A DNA stretch of 14,817 nucleotides, taken from NCBI GenBank assembly GCA_963627215.1, contig CAVGAH010000049.1, positions 1 to 14,817 of the forward strand, given 5' to 3'. Numbering within the stretch: the first letter of the stretch is position 1; each line of letters begins with the position of its first letter. Source of the DNA: CAKQOE01 sp963627215. GTDB lineage: Bacteria > Bacillota > Clostridia > Peptostreptococcales > Anaerovoracaceae. Of this stretch, positions 1 through 6,599 are shown piece by piece. Made by a program: the position numbers and the translations under genes. A model generated the notes under the pieces. That model made no database searches. It was not told the origin of the DNA and was given only the letters and a program-made list of their open reading frames with translations.

Positions 1-43
1 GATTAACACGCGGCAGGAAATCAAATACGTTTACACAAAATAC

Positions 44-72
44 TTGACACAATCGAAAGAATTGTATGAATT
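44..72 (+). promoter_or_regulatory. possible sigma-A promoter
   Basis: A perfect -35 hexamer TTGACA (44-49) is followed 15-16 nt later by TATGAA/ATGAAT-like sequence inside TGTATGAAT (64-71), which could act as an extended -10. The spacing is slightly short and no gene starts nearby; the first downstream gene is the antitoxin at 314. The call rests only on the hexamers. Confidence 0.3.
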
Positions 73-84
73 TTTGCATCATAA

Positions 85-117
85 TGATAAAATTATGATA
101 AAATTATGATAAAATTA
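85..117. repeat. three tandem 11-nt AT-rich repeats
   Basis: The unit TGATAAAATTA occurs three times in perfect succession (85-95, 96-106, 107-117). The 11-nt period is close to one helical turn, so the copies face the same side of the DNA. They sit just before the hairpin-rich element. Function is unknown; a protein-binding array or simple slippage repeat are both possible. Confidence 0.85.
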
Positions 118-120
118 ATG

Positions 121-272
121 TATAACGTAGCGCCAGATGTCCCCCGCCTCTATAGGCGGCGGGTTCCATTCCCGGGTTTCGGTGGCGGGTAATCGAAACC
201 CGTGCGGAGCAGAAGCTCCGCTGGCGCCGTTGCAAGCTACACGCCGCACTGATCAAGCAAGCTTGTCAGTGC
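121..272 (+). repeat. multi-hairpin repeat element (structured, possibly mobile)
   Basis: The stretch is packed with inverted repeats: GCGCCAG (130-136) with CTGGCGC (221-227) as an enclosing stem; CCCGCC (143-148) with GGCGGG (158-163); CGGGTTTCG (173-181) with CGAAACCCG (194-202), nine perfect pairs; GCGGAGC (204-210) with GCTCCGC (215-221) around AGAA; and GCACTGA-CAAGC (246-258, one bulge) with GCTTGTCAGTGC (261-272). The 9- and 7-bp stems do not depend on reading any gene. Positions 121-155 recur with 3 differences in 35 at 14575-14609, so the left end is a dispersed repeat. The fold (three hairpins inside a closing stem) suggests a structured RNA or a non-autonomous palindrome-rich element. 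I do not recognise the family. The open frame that crosses it into the antitoxin is accidental. Confidence 0.6.
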
Positions 273-313
273 TCTACTACGCTTTAAATACAATGCATAA
301 GGAGTGTGATATT

Positions 314-577
314 ATGATACAAATAAGACCTGTCTCAGATCTGAGAAATAAATTTTCCGAAATCGAACGTATTGTTAATGGCGGCGAACCTGTTTACCTT
401 ACTAAAAACGGATATGGCAGCATGGTTATATTGAGCCTTGAAGAATACGCTCTGCTTACGGCTGCCGATATAGAAATGAAACTTGATGAAGCAGAGCAGC
501 AGGCAGCATCAACATCAGAAAGACTTTCTCATAAAGATGTATTCAATAGTATAAGGAATAAGATAAATGACAAATAA
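314..577 (+). CDS. Phd/YefM-family antitoxin of a type II toxin-antitoxin pair
   Basis: This is an 87-residue protein. The start MIQIRPVSDLRNKFSEIE is characteristic of Phd/YefM antitoxins: an N-terminal DNA-binding fold in which the strand-helix 'RPVSDLRNKF' is followed by 'GGEPVYLTKNGYGSMVILSLEEY'. The C-terminal third (about residues 50-87) is charged and helical, as expected for the part that wraps the toxin. The start at 314 is chosen because AAGGAG (299-304) lies 9 nt upstream; the frame is open further upstream, but that part runs through the hairpin element. The gene overlaps the toxin gene by 11 nt, the usual translationally coupled order. By family it should neutralise the toxin and autorepress the operon. 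No operator was identified. Confidence 0.88.
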   Translation: MIQIRPVSDLRNKFSEIERIVNGGEPVYLTKNGYGSMVILSLEEYALLTAADIEMKLDEAEQQAASTSERLSHKDVFNSIRNKINDK

Positions 578-881
578 AATCTACAAGCTCAGATACCTTC
601 CACTTTTTTATGATGATCTTGAACGGACCGTAGATTATATTTCTAACACATTGAAAAATACATCTGCAGCATTGCGTTTGGTCGATAAAATTGAAGCTGC
701 GATACTGAAAAGATCATATGATCCAGAAGCTTTCGAGCCTTATCATTCACTTAAACAGCGTGAATTTCCTTACTATCGTATATATGTAAATAACTATATC
801 ATATATTACATCGTAATTGATGATGTTATGGAAGTACATAGACTGCTATACAGAGCCAGAGATATTGATCGATATATTTAA
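567..881 (+). CDS. ParE/RelE-superfamily toxin
   Basis: This is a 104-residue protein directly downstream of and overlapping the Phd/YefM-like antitoxin. It has the small RelE/ParE pattern: an N-terminal strand ('IYKLRYLPLFYDDLERTVDYI'), a helical hairpin with 'AALRLVDKIEAAI', then 'FPYYRIYVNNYIIYYIVIDDVMEVHRLLYRARDI', the C-terminal beta-sheet with the common 'YRxxxxNYxIxYxV' signature ending in a basic 'RLLYRARD'. RelE-type members cleave ribosome-bound mRNA and ParE-type members poison gyrase; from sequence alone I cannot say which applies. AAGGA (553-557) lies 9 nt before the ATG inside the antitoxin gene. No frameshift or truncation is visible, so the pair appears intact. Confidence 0.88.
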   Translation: MTNKIYKLRYLPLFYDDLERTVDYISNTLKNTSAALRLVDKIEAAILKRSYDPEAFEPYHSLKQREFPYYRIYVNNYIIYYIVIDDVMEVHRLLYRARDIDRYI

Positions 882-936
882 AATTTAAAATAGATTTTGG
901 GTAATATATAATAAACGTGATGTGGAAGCAGGATAA

Positions 937-1065
937 AACATACGTGACCTTGTAGATTCTGACAGGAATACAGTAACGAATAAATACAAAAAAGCAGCAG
1001 CCGTCACCGGCTGGACAGTTTGCTCAGAAATAAACAAACAGAACAAAACGCTCTCAGTTGCATGA
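937..1065 (+). pseudogene. possible YD/Rhs-repeat remnant
   Basis: Read from 937 after an in-frame TAA, the sequence gives NIRDLVDSDRNTVTNKY and continues to a TGA at 1063-1065. The phrase resembles the 'GN(I/V)xxLVDSxGNxVxxYxY' consensus of YD/Rhs repeats (a Gly codon precedes the TAA), but only about 17 residues match and there is no start codon or ribosome site. It could equally be chance. Low confidence. Confidence 0.2.
988..1013 (-). terminator. possible minus-strand intrinsic terminator
   Basis: CAGCCG (998-1003) pairs perfectly with CGGCTG (1008-1013) around TCAC. On the minus strand the loop is the GNRA tetraloop GTGA, and four nt later comes a run of six T (complement of 988-993). 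No minus-strand gene feeding it is evident, so its role is unclear. Confidence 0.35.
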
Positions 1066-1244
1066 GCGCCGCGACCTGCATGCCCGCCCGCCTGTATCGG
1101 CGTCATGTGTTTACAGTAAAGTATAATCTACTGCAATTGTATACGAGCGCACTCAGTAAATCAATCGCGGCTGTTGTAAATGATATAACTTGAAGTTATA
1201 GCGGACCATAACTTTTTGCAAATCAGCTTTTTTAAATGAATTTA

Positions 1245-1273
1245 TTGACAGAAGTAGTCGATTCCCGTATAAT
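1245..1273 (+). promoter_or_regulatory. consensus sigma-A promoter for the met region
   Basis: TTGACA (1245-1250), a spacer of exactly 17 nt, then TATAAT (1268-1273): both hexamers match the vegetative consensus perfectly. Transcription would begin near 1280, giving a leader of about 130 nt before the first reading frame at 1413. It should drive the mccB/mccA remnant and probably metN-metI and perhaps metQ. Confidence 0.85.
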
Positions 1274-1287
1274 ACGGAACATGAAAA

Positions 1288-1320
1288 CATATAAACATAT
1301 AAAAATAGTATGTTTATATG
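1288..1320. promoter_or_regulatory. 12-bp inverted repeat at the start of the met leader
   Basis: CATATAAACATA (1288-1299) and TATGTTTATATG (1309-1320) are perfect reverse complements separated by 9 nt. The repeat starts about 8 nt after the predicted transcription start, where either a repressor dimer site or an RNA hairpin would control the operon. It lacks a T-run, so it is not a typical terminator. I see no S-box or T-box core in the leader. Confidence 0.6.
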
Positions 1321-1412
1321 AAATAAGCGCAGGGCGAAGCACAAAGTAAATGGCAAACAAAAAAACGCTCCGGCACGTAATGTACTAAAGGTTATGAAGA
1401 AGGTGATGCAGT

Positions 1413-1601
1413 ATGGCTACATACAAAGATCTTGAAACAGCTCTGATGCATGGAGGGATCTACGGCGATGAGCTGACGGGGGCGGTCAACGTTCCTATCT
1501 ACCAGACATCTACATACGAGCAGCAGGGTATGGGAAAATTCAAAGGCTATGAATACTCAAGAACGGGCAACCCGACAAGAGCAGCGCTCGAGTCGCTGTA
1601 G
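1413..1601 (+). pseudogene. truncated cystathionine gamma-lyase/synthase (mccB/metB-like), 5' fragment
   Basis: Sixty-two residues match the N-terminus of Cys/Met-metabolism PLP enzymes: '...ALMHGGIYGDELTGAVNVPIYQTSTY' and 'GYEYSRTGNPTRAALESL'. The family is normally about 380 residues, and the PLP-lysine region is absent. The frame meets a TAG at 1599-1601 exactly where homologues continue with the next helix, and the sequence beyond belongs to a different enzyme (cysteine/cystathionine beta-synthase). The start has a ribosome site (AAGAAGGTGAT just upstream of ATG 1413) and a strong promoter, so a short peptide may still be made. An intact ancestor probably acted in Met-to-Cys reverse transsulfuration. 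The loss is an internal deletion joining mccB to mccA. Confidence 0.85.
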
Positions 1602-1930
1602 CTCGTAGCGCTCGGACAGTTCAAAAACCCGGCAAACCCGAAGGTTCACCATGACACGACGGGACCCGAGATATACAAGGCTCTCGACGGCAGGATAGAC
1701 TATTTCGTTGCAGGCGCGGGGAGCACGCTCCATATAAAATAGAAGGGATCGGAAACGACTTCATAGCGGACACGATGGACATGTCCCTCGTGGACAGGAT
1801 ATACAAAATAAATGATGATGAGGCTTACGCAGGCTCGCGCCTGCTGGCTTCAAGAGAAGGAATAATAGCAGGCTCGTCAACAGGCGCGGCGTTCGCCGCG
1901 GCGCAGCAAAAAACAAAGAAACGGTGGTGA
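1602..1930 (+). pseudogene. decayed O-acetylserine-dependent cystathionine beta-synthase / cysteine synthase (mccA/cysK-like)
   Basis: Two pieces of a fold-type II PLP enzyme are visible in different frames. From about 1617 the frame reads QFKNPANPKVHHDTTGPEIY and then 'DGRIDYFVAGAGS', matching the CysK/MccA middle region. It stops at a TAG (1738-1740), and a shifted frame then reads 'YKIEGIGNDFIADTMDMSL' and 'REGIIAGSSTGAAFAAAQ', the C-terminal substrate/PLP-side segment. The glycine loop normally found between (GTGGTxxG) is missing, as are the N-terminal part and the catalytic lysine. The product is therefore non-functional. The remnant ends with a TGA at 1928-1930 that overlaps the proposed metN start (GTGA), suggesting that metN was once translationally coupled to mccA. 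Confidence 0.85.
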
Positions 1931-2964
1931 TCATTCTGGAAACTCAGAACAACATATTCGAGCTGAAAAACGTCTCCAAAGTTTTCTCAGGAAAAAGCGG
2001 AAGCGTAAAGGCTCTGGATGATATAAATCTTGAAATACACAAAGGCGAGATATTCGGCATAATCGGAATGAGCGGCGCAGGAAAGAGCACGCTCGTAAGA
2101 ACACTGAATCGTCTTGAAGAGGTAAGCGGCGGTCAGGTCCTTTTCGAGGGCAGAGCGCTCGGAGGTCTCAGTCAGAAAGAGCTGAGGCAGGCAAGACAGC
2201 GGATAGCAATGATATTTCAGCATTTTAACCTTCTGTCACAGAAAACTGTTATACAGAACGTAATGATGCCGATGAAAATCGCAAAATACGAAAAAAAACA
2301 GCAGCGCTCGCGCGCAGAAGAAATGCTCAGGATCGTAGGACTTGAGGAAAAAGCGAATGCATGGCCGAATCAGCTATCAGGCGGTCAGAAGCAGCGCGTA
2401 GCGATAGCAAGAGCGCTTACCACAGAGCCTAAGGTGCTCCTGTGCGACGAAGCGACAAGCGCGCTCGACCCAAAGATCACAGAAGAGATACTCGACCTTC
2501 TGAAAAGGATCAACAGAGAAATGGGTCTTACAGTAGTCATCATCACTCATGAGATGAGTGTTGTTGAAAAGATATGCGACCGCGTGGCGATAATCGACCA
2601 CGGTACGCTCGCAGAGATCGGAGACGTCAAGCGGATATTCACAACTCCTGAGTCCGAAGCTGCGAAGCGGCTGGTATTCCCTGTAAACCAGACTGTAAAT
2701 CCGTTCGACGGAAGCGGAAGCAGATGCGTCCGCATAGCATTTGACGGACGCTCGGCAAACGAGCCTGTCATAGCAGATCTGACAGAAAAAACAGGCGAAA
2801 AGGTCAGCATCCTGTGCGCAAACACGAGAAGCGTGGGCGGCGTAGGCTTTGGTCAGATGATAATAGCTCTGCCGGATACGGCAGAGGGCCAGAAAAAAGT
2901 ACTTGATTATTTCGACAGTATAGGTCTCGCAGTCAGCGAGGTAACGGGAGAGGAGGAAGTGTAA
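1927..2964 (+). CDS. metN: methionine ABC transporter ATP-binding protein MetN
   Basis: This is the ATPase of the MetNIQ methionine importer, acting at the inner face of the membrane. About 345 residues show Walker A GMSGAGKST (about residues 47-55), Q-loop 'MIFQHFNLL', signature LSGGQKQR, Walker B VLLCDEATSALD and the H-loop 'IITHEM'. The C-terminal 80 residues form the NIL/ACT-like domain typical of MetN, which in characterised homologues binds methionine and inhibits transport. The start is uncertain: GTG at 1924 or 1927 are possible, with only a weak AAAGAAACGG upstream. I prefer 1927 because it makes a GTGA overlap with the stop of the upstream remnant. The gene ends in TAATG, sharing one base with metI. 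Length and motifs indicate an intact gene. Confidence 0.95.
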   Translation: MIILETQNNIFELKNVSKVFSGKSGSVKALDDINLEIHKGEIFGIIGMSGAGKSTLVRTLNRLEEVSGGQVLFEGRALGGLSQKELRQARQRIAMIFQHFNLLSQKTVIQNVMMPMKIAKYEKKQQRSRAEEMLRIVGLEEKANAWPNQLSGGQKQRVAIARALTTEPKVLLCDEATSALDPKITEEILDLLKRINREMGLTVVIITHEMSVVEKICDRVAIIDHGTLAEIGDVKRIFTTPESEAAKRLVFPVNQTVNPFDGSGSRCVRIAFDGRSANEPVIADLTEKTGEKVSILCANTRSVGGVGFGQMIIALPDTAEGQKKVLDYFDSIGLAVSEVTGEEEV

Positions 2965-3617
2965 TGACAGAGGCTGTATGGCATATGATATTTGAAGGCA
3001 TATGGGAAACGCTTTACATGACGATATTGTCAACTATCATAGCTTACGTTTTCGGTCTTCCTCTCGGAATACTCCTTTCGGCCACGGGAAAGGGCGGCAT
3101 ACTCAGAAACAGGGCGATAAACGGCATCCTCGGAGCGGTGGTAAATATACTCCGTTCGGTTCCGTTCCTCATACTTCTTGTAGTTCTGATACCGTTCACG
3201 AGACTTGTAGTAGGCACGTCGCTCGGCACGACTGCCACGATAGTTCCGCTGACGATAGGCTCTATACCGATCGTAGCTCGAATGGTAGAATCCTCGCTTC
3301 AGGAAATACCGCCGGGAATAATAGAGGCTGCTGAATCGATGGGAGCGTCACCGCTCGAGATAATCACCAGATTCATGCTGCCGGAGGCAGTACCGTCGCT
3401 TCTGCTCGGATCGGCTATAAACCTTGCTACGATACTCGGTTATTCGGCAATGGCCGGTTTCGTAGGCGGCGGCGGACTCGGAGATATCGCAATACAATAC
3501 GGATTCTACAGATATCAGTCGGATATATTATTTGTTTCGGTAGCGATACTGATAATAATAGTACAAATTTTCCAGGAAGCCGGAACGCGGCTTTCAAACT
3601 ACAAGCGTCATGCTTAA
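2964..3617 (+). CDS. metI: methionine ABC transporter permease MetI
   Basis: This is the membrane-spanning subunit of the MetNIQ importer: 217 residues, the usual length, with about five hydrophobic segments. The cytoplasmic coupling motif EAAESMGASPLEI (about residues 121-133) is the EAA loop that contacts the ATPase. 'GYSAMAGFVGGGGLGDIAIQYGFYRYQ' is the conserved C-terminal signature of MetI. The start ATG overlaps the metN stop by one base and is preceded by GGAGAGGAGG, so it is translationally coupled to metN. No defects are seen. Confidence 0.95.
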   Translation: MTEAVWHMIFEGIWETLYMTILSTIIAYVFGLPLGILLSATGKGGILRNRAINGILGAVVNILRSVPFLILLVVLIPFTRLVVGTSLGTTATIVPLTIGSIPIVARMVESSLQEIPPGIIEAAESMGASPLEIITRFMLPEAVPSLLLGSAINLATILGYSAMAGFVGGGGLGDIAIQYGFYRYQSDILFVSVAILIIIVQIFQEAGTRLSNYKRHA

Positions 3618-3618
3618 T

Positions 3619-3677
3619 GGGACACTTGACAGAACTGCGCTTACCGTATGTCATCCGCACGTTAGTATGTGTCCTTT
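3619..3677 (+). terminator. possible attenuating hairpin between metI and metQ
   Basis: GGACAC (3620-3625) pairs with GTGTCC (3669-3674) across a long 43-nt loop, followed by TTT. It is weak as a terminator, but its position right after metI would allow different expression of metQ, the usually more abundant binding protein. A TTGACA at 3626-3631 in the same interval lacks a good -10. Confidence 0.25.
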
Positions 3678-3747
3678 AAAGAAATCAGGATAAGCTTTTC
3701 GTTATGAAATATTAAACATACAAAATAAGAAGAAGGAGAAATTTGAA

Positions 3748-4593
3748 ATGAAAAAGACTAAAATTTTATCTATTGCATTAGCGGCTGCTCTCGTTGTAGG
3801 AGCTCTCACTGGATGCGGTTCGTCAAACTCATCTAACGACGGCGGTTCTGCTGCCGGCGGGGATACTGTAACTCTTAAGGTAGGAGCTTCATTGACTCCA
3901 CATGCTGAGATACTTGAAGAGGCTAAGCCTATACTCGCTAAAGAGGGTATAGATCTTGAAATAGTAAAAATGGAAGATACTGTAACTCCAAATACAGGTC
4001 TCGAAGAAGGTTCGCTTGACGCTAACTACTTCCAGCATCAGCCGTTCCTCGATGACTTCAACGCAGAGAACGGCGCTGACCTCGTATCTGCAGGCACTAT
4101 ACATTATGAGCCGTTCGGCATCTACGCAGGCAAGACAAGCAGCCTTGACGAGCTTCCTGACGGTGCTATCGTAGCAGTTCCAAACAACGTAACAAATGAA
4201 GCAAGAGCGCTCCTGCTCCTCGAACAGGAAGGCGTTATCAAGCTTAAGGACGGCGCAGGCATAAAGGCTACAGCAGCAGATATTGTTGAAAATCCAAAGA
4301 ACATAGAGTTTAAGGAGATCGCTCCTGAACAGCTCGTTCGTTCGCTCCCTGATGTTGACATCGCAGTTATAAACGGCAACTACGCTATCGAGGGCGGTCT
4401 CCACGTAAAGGATGCGCTCGCTACAGAGTCAGACCAGGGCGTTGCAGCTCAGACTTACGCTAACATCGTAGCTGTAAGAAGCGAGGACAAGGACAACGAA
4501 GCTATAAAGAAGCTCGTTGAAGTACTTAAGAGCGATGAGATAAAACAGTTCATAAATGACAAGTACGAAGGCGCAGTAGTTCCTATCGACTAA
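3748..4593 (+). CDS. metQ: methionine-binding lipoprotein MetQ (NlpA family)
   Basis: This is a 281-residue substrate-binding protein of the MetNIQ importer, anchored outside the membrane. The N-terminus is a lipoprotein signal: MKKTK, a hydrophobic stretch, then the lipobox LTGC with the lipidated Cys at residue 23, followed by a Ser/Asn/Gly linker. The mature part begins 'VTLKVGASLTPHAEILEEAKP' and contains 'DANYFQHQPFLDDFNAENG' and 'GIYAGKTSSLDELPDGAIVAVPNN', all hallmarks of NlpA/MetQ. AAGGAG (3733-3738) sits 9 nt before the ATG. The 130-nt gap from metI suggests extra regulation or a local promoter, though I cannot point to one. The protein could bind D- or L-methionine or a related compound; family and context favour methionine. 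Confidence 0.95.
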   Translation: MKKTKILSIALAAALVVGALTGCGSSNSSNDGGSAAGGDTVTLKVGASLTPHAEILEEAKPILAKEGIDLEIVKMEDTVTPNTGLEEGSLDANYFQHQPFLDDFNAENGADLVSAGTIHYEPFGIYAGKTSSLDELPDGAIVAVPNNVTNEARALLLLEQEGVIKLKDGAGIKATAADIVENPKNIEFKEIAPEQLVRSLPDVDIAVINGNYAIEGGLHVKDALATESDQGVAAQTYANIVAVRSEDKDNEAIKKLVEVLKSDEIKQFINDKYEGAVVPID

Positions 4594-4696
4594 TTGGATT
4601 TCTGATTCGTGCATCAAAGCATTGACGATAATAAATATTATTGCCTTAATAAATATTAAAAAATCAACAGTAAATGAAGGATGGAGGGAATTTAAA

Positions 4697-5251
4697 ATGG
4701 CAAGAGTAGCATTAACAGAATTAAAGGATCTTGAAGGAAAAGCAAAGGAAGCTTACGCAGAACTGGAAGCAAACAACAAGGTAACAAACATGAAGAAGGC
4801 TCTTCTGAATGACTATGCGACATATGATGCATTCATGGCGTGGTACACTTCATGGGCAAGACTCGTTGAGGTAGTAGGCGAAAGAGCTGCAACTATCTAC
4901 GCTCACTCAGTTTCAACTACAAACGGCTGCCTTCTCTGCTCACTGTTCTTTATCAGCGACCTCAAGGCTCTCGGTATTGACCCTGATGAGTTTGAAATGG
5001 ACGACACTGAAGCAGCATTAGCTGAACTCGGCGCTCAGATAGTAAAGGATCCTACAGCAGTTTCTGACGAGCTCATCGGCAGATTAAAGGAAAAGTTCAA
5101 CGACAGCGAACTCACTGCTATCGTAGGCTTCGCATGCCAGATGATCGCTACTAACAACTTCAATTCAGTTATGAGAATAGACGTTGACGAAAGACTCATC
5201 CCTATCAAGGACGAGTTCAAGCCGGCTACATGGAGAGAGAATATCCAGTAA
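4697..5251 (+). CDS. AhpD/carboxymuconolactone decarboxylase-like protein
   Basis: This is a 184-residue all-helical protein. A CxxC motif, GCLLC (Cys78 and Cys81), lies on a helix after 'ERAATIYAHSVSTTN', the layout of AhpD-like peroxidase/decarboxylase proteins, which reduce peroxides or disulfides through the Cys pair. The histidine that AhpD places four residues after the second Cys is replaced by Phe, so classic AhpD peroxidase chemistry is doubtful. The C-terminal 'FACQMIATNNFNSVMRIDVDE' resembles the second helix-turn of CMD folds. The start at 4697 is supported by GGAGGG 8 nt upstream; the open frame reaching 4622 runs through AT-rich noncoding sequence. Exact substrate unknown. Confidence 0.75.
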   Translation: MARVALTELKDLEGKAKEAYAELEANNKVTNMKKALLNDYATYDAFMAWYTSWARLVEVVGERAATIYAHSVSTTNGCLLCSLFFISDLKALGIDPDEFEMDDTEAALAELGAQIVKDPTAVSDELIGRLKEKFNDSELTAIVGFACQMIATNNFNSVMRIDVDERLIPIKDEFKPATWRENIQ

Positions 5252-5311
5252 AGGAGAACATCCGGCAAGTAAAATATCCGGTAATATTTGCACAATTAAT
5301 ACATTTTCAGG

Positions 5312-5342
5312 GGCTGTCGGTTTTATCATTCGGCAGCCTTTG
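5312..5342 (+). terminator. weak hairpin terminator after the AhpD-like gene
   Basis: GGCTGTCG (5312-5319) pairs with CGGCAGCC (5331-5338) with one G-T wobble, followed only by TTTG. It lies 60 nt past the stop at 5251. The short T-run makes termination plausible but not strong. Confidence 0.5.
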
Positions 5343-5410
5343 CAGTAATAAATTAAATAAGATTTTGAAAAGACGCCATATAAGGCCGGAGAATATAAGG
5401 ATAAGCGTAA

Positions 5411-5440
5411 TTGAAGTTCCCTGCATATGGAGCTTATACT
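5411..5440 (+). promoter_or_regulatory. probable promoter of the alcohol dehydrogenase gene
   Basis: TTGAAG (5411-5416), an 18-nt spacer, then TATACT (5435-5440). Transcription would start near 5447, 70 nt before the ATG at 5517. The hexamers match the consensus 4/6 and 5/6. Confidence 0.5.
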
Positions 5441-5516
5441 TATATTCATGGGAGCCGGGGGCGTCCCGTATTTGTATCGGTGTAGTAATAAAATATGTAC
5501 ATAAGAGGTAAGAAGG

Positions 5517-6599
5517 ATGGTAGATTTTCAGTATTACAATCCGGCAAAAATAGTTTTCGGAACAGGCTCGACAGACANNNNNNNNNNGGTAGAGGCAGCA
5601 TGTAAGGAAAATGACATTGCATTTTATGAAAACGGCAATGTAGTTCCAAATCCTTCCATAGAACTCGTTCGCGAGCTCGTAGATTATGGACGCGAAAAGA
5701 AGGTAGATTTCGTACTGGCAGTAGGCGGCGGAAGCTCTATAGATACTGCAAAGGCTGTAGCTCTCGGCATCCCTTACGACGGCGATGCGTGGGATTTCTT
5801 TGCAAACGGCGCTATGCCTGAAAGCGTGCTTCCTGTAGGCGTTATCACTACGCTTCCTGCAAGCGGCTCTGAAGCTTCAAATTGTGCTATCCTTTCAAAC
5901 GGAGAATGGAAGCTCGGTTTTGAGGACGACTGCATAATCCCTAAGTTTGCGATCATGAACCCTGAATACACGCTCACGCTTCAGCCGTTCCAGACAGCTG
6001 CGGGCATAGCAGACATACTTTCACATCTGCTTGAGCGCTATTTCTCAGACGTGAAGCATACAGATGTAACTGACTATATGATAGAAGGCGCTGTAAATGC
6101 ACTGCTTGTAAATGCAGAGAGAATTTTAAAGGATCCGCGCGACCTCGATGCTCGTTCAGAGATCCAGTGGCTCGCTTCAGTAGCTCACAATAATCTCCTT
6201 GACACAGGCCGCGTAGCAGACTGGGGCTCTCACAGAATAGAGCATGAGCTCAGCGCGCAGTACGGAATAACTCACGGCGAGGGCATGGCTGTAGTACTCG
6301 TAGCGTGGACTAAGTACGCTGCCGAGGTGAAGCCTTACAAGCCTGCGCAGCTCGCTGCGAGAGTATTCGGCGGTGATACGTTCAACAGCGATGAAAGAGA
6401 GCTGACGCTTTTACTTTCAGAAAAGCTTGAAGCTTTCTTTAAAAAGCTCGGACTTAAGACATCGCTCGCAGAGCTCGGCATAGGCAGCGAGCATTTCGAG
6501 GAGATGGCGGACAGAGCTACAAAGAACGGCGCTCAGACTGTAGGACATTATATCCCGCTCGATAAGCAGGAATTCATAGACATCCTGAAGCTGGCTTAA
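5517..6599 (+). CDS. iron-containing alcohol dehydrogenase (butanol dehydrogenase-like), with assembly gap
   Basis: This is a group III iron-dependent alcohol dehydrogenase, which interconverts aldehydes and alcohols with NAD(P)H in fermentation. The N-terminus 'FQYYNPAKIVFGTGS' and the nucleotide motif 'VLAVGGGSSIDTAKAVAL' are typical of the YqhD/BDH branch. The four metal ligands are visible: Asp and His in 'GIADILSHLLERY', His in 'RIEHELSAQYGITHGEG' and the His of 'THGEG'. Ten Ns at 5578-5587 replace part of the N-terminal domain. Homologues have about 25-35 more residues between the 'FGTG' strand and 'VxPNPxxxLV', so the Ns stand for more sequence than their number shows; the frame happens to stay open. 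GAGG (5505-5508) precedes the ATG. The gene is presumably intact in the organism. NADH versus NADPH preference cannot be told. Confidence 0.9.
   Translation: MVDFQYYNPAKIVFGTGSTDXXXXVEAACKENDIAFYENGNVVPNPSIELVRELVDYGREKKVDFVLAVGGGSSIDTAKAVALGIPYDGDAWDFFANGAMPESVLPVGVITTLPASGSEASNCAILSNGEWKLGFEDDCIIPKFAIMNPEYTLTLQPFQTAAGIADILSHLLERYFSDVKHTDVTDYMIEGAVNALLVNAERILKDPRDLDARSEIQWLASVAHNNLLDTGRVADWGSHRIEHELSAQYGITHGEGMAVVLVAWTKYAAEVKPYKPAQLAARVFGGDTFNSDERELTLLLSEKLEAFFKKLGLKTSLAELGIGSEHFEEMADRATKNGAQTVGHYIPLDKQEFIDILKLA
5578..5587. other. assembly gap (10 N)
   Basis: Ten consecutive Ns lie within the alcohol dehydrogenase gene. By comparison with the usual length of about 385-390 residues, roughly 80-100 nt are probably missing, so all downstream coordinates are offset from the real chromosome. 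Confidence 0.9.

Larger units (their letters stand above)
882..1244. other. gene-poor stretch between the toxin and the met promoter
   Basis: No convincing intact gene is present on either strand. The stretch contains a hairpin with an A-tract on its left (988-1013) and a possible decayed coding scrap (937-1065); both are listed separately. The rest is AT-rich sequence leading to the promoter at 1245. Confidence 0.6.

Noticed and set aside
137..313. Open frame extending the antitoxin 59 codons upstream
   Set aside because: It runs through the multi-hairpin element; the ribosome site AAGGAG at 299-304 and family length fit the start at 314.
885..1106. 73-codon minus-strand frame
   Set aside because: No ribosome site or recognisable domain; it crosses the hairpin at 998-1013.
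1280..1412. SAM (S-box) riboswitch or T-box in the met leader
   Set aside because: Looked for because of the downstream methionine genes, but no conserved core, T-box sequence or terminator with T-run is visible.
4622..4696. 25-codon upstream extension of the AhpD-like gene
   Set aside because: It is AT-rich noncoding DNA; GGAGGG precedes the ATG at 4697.
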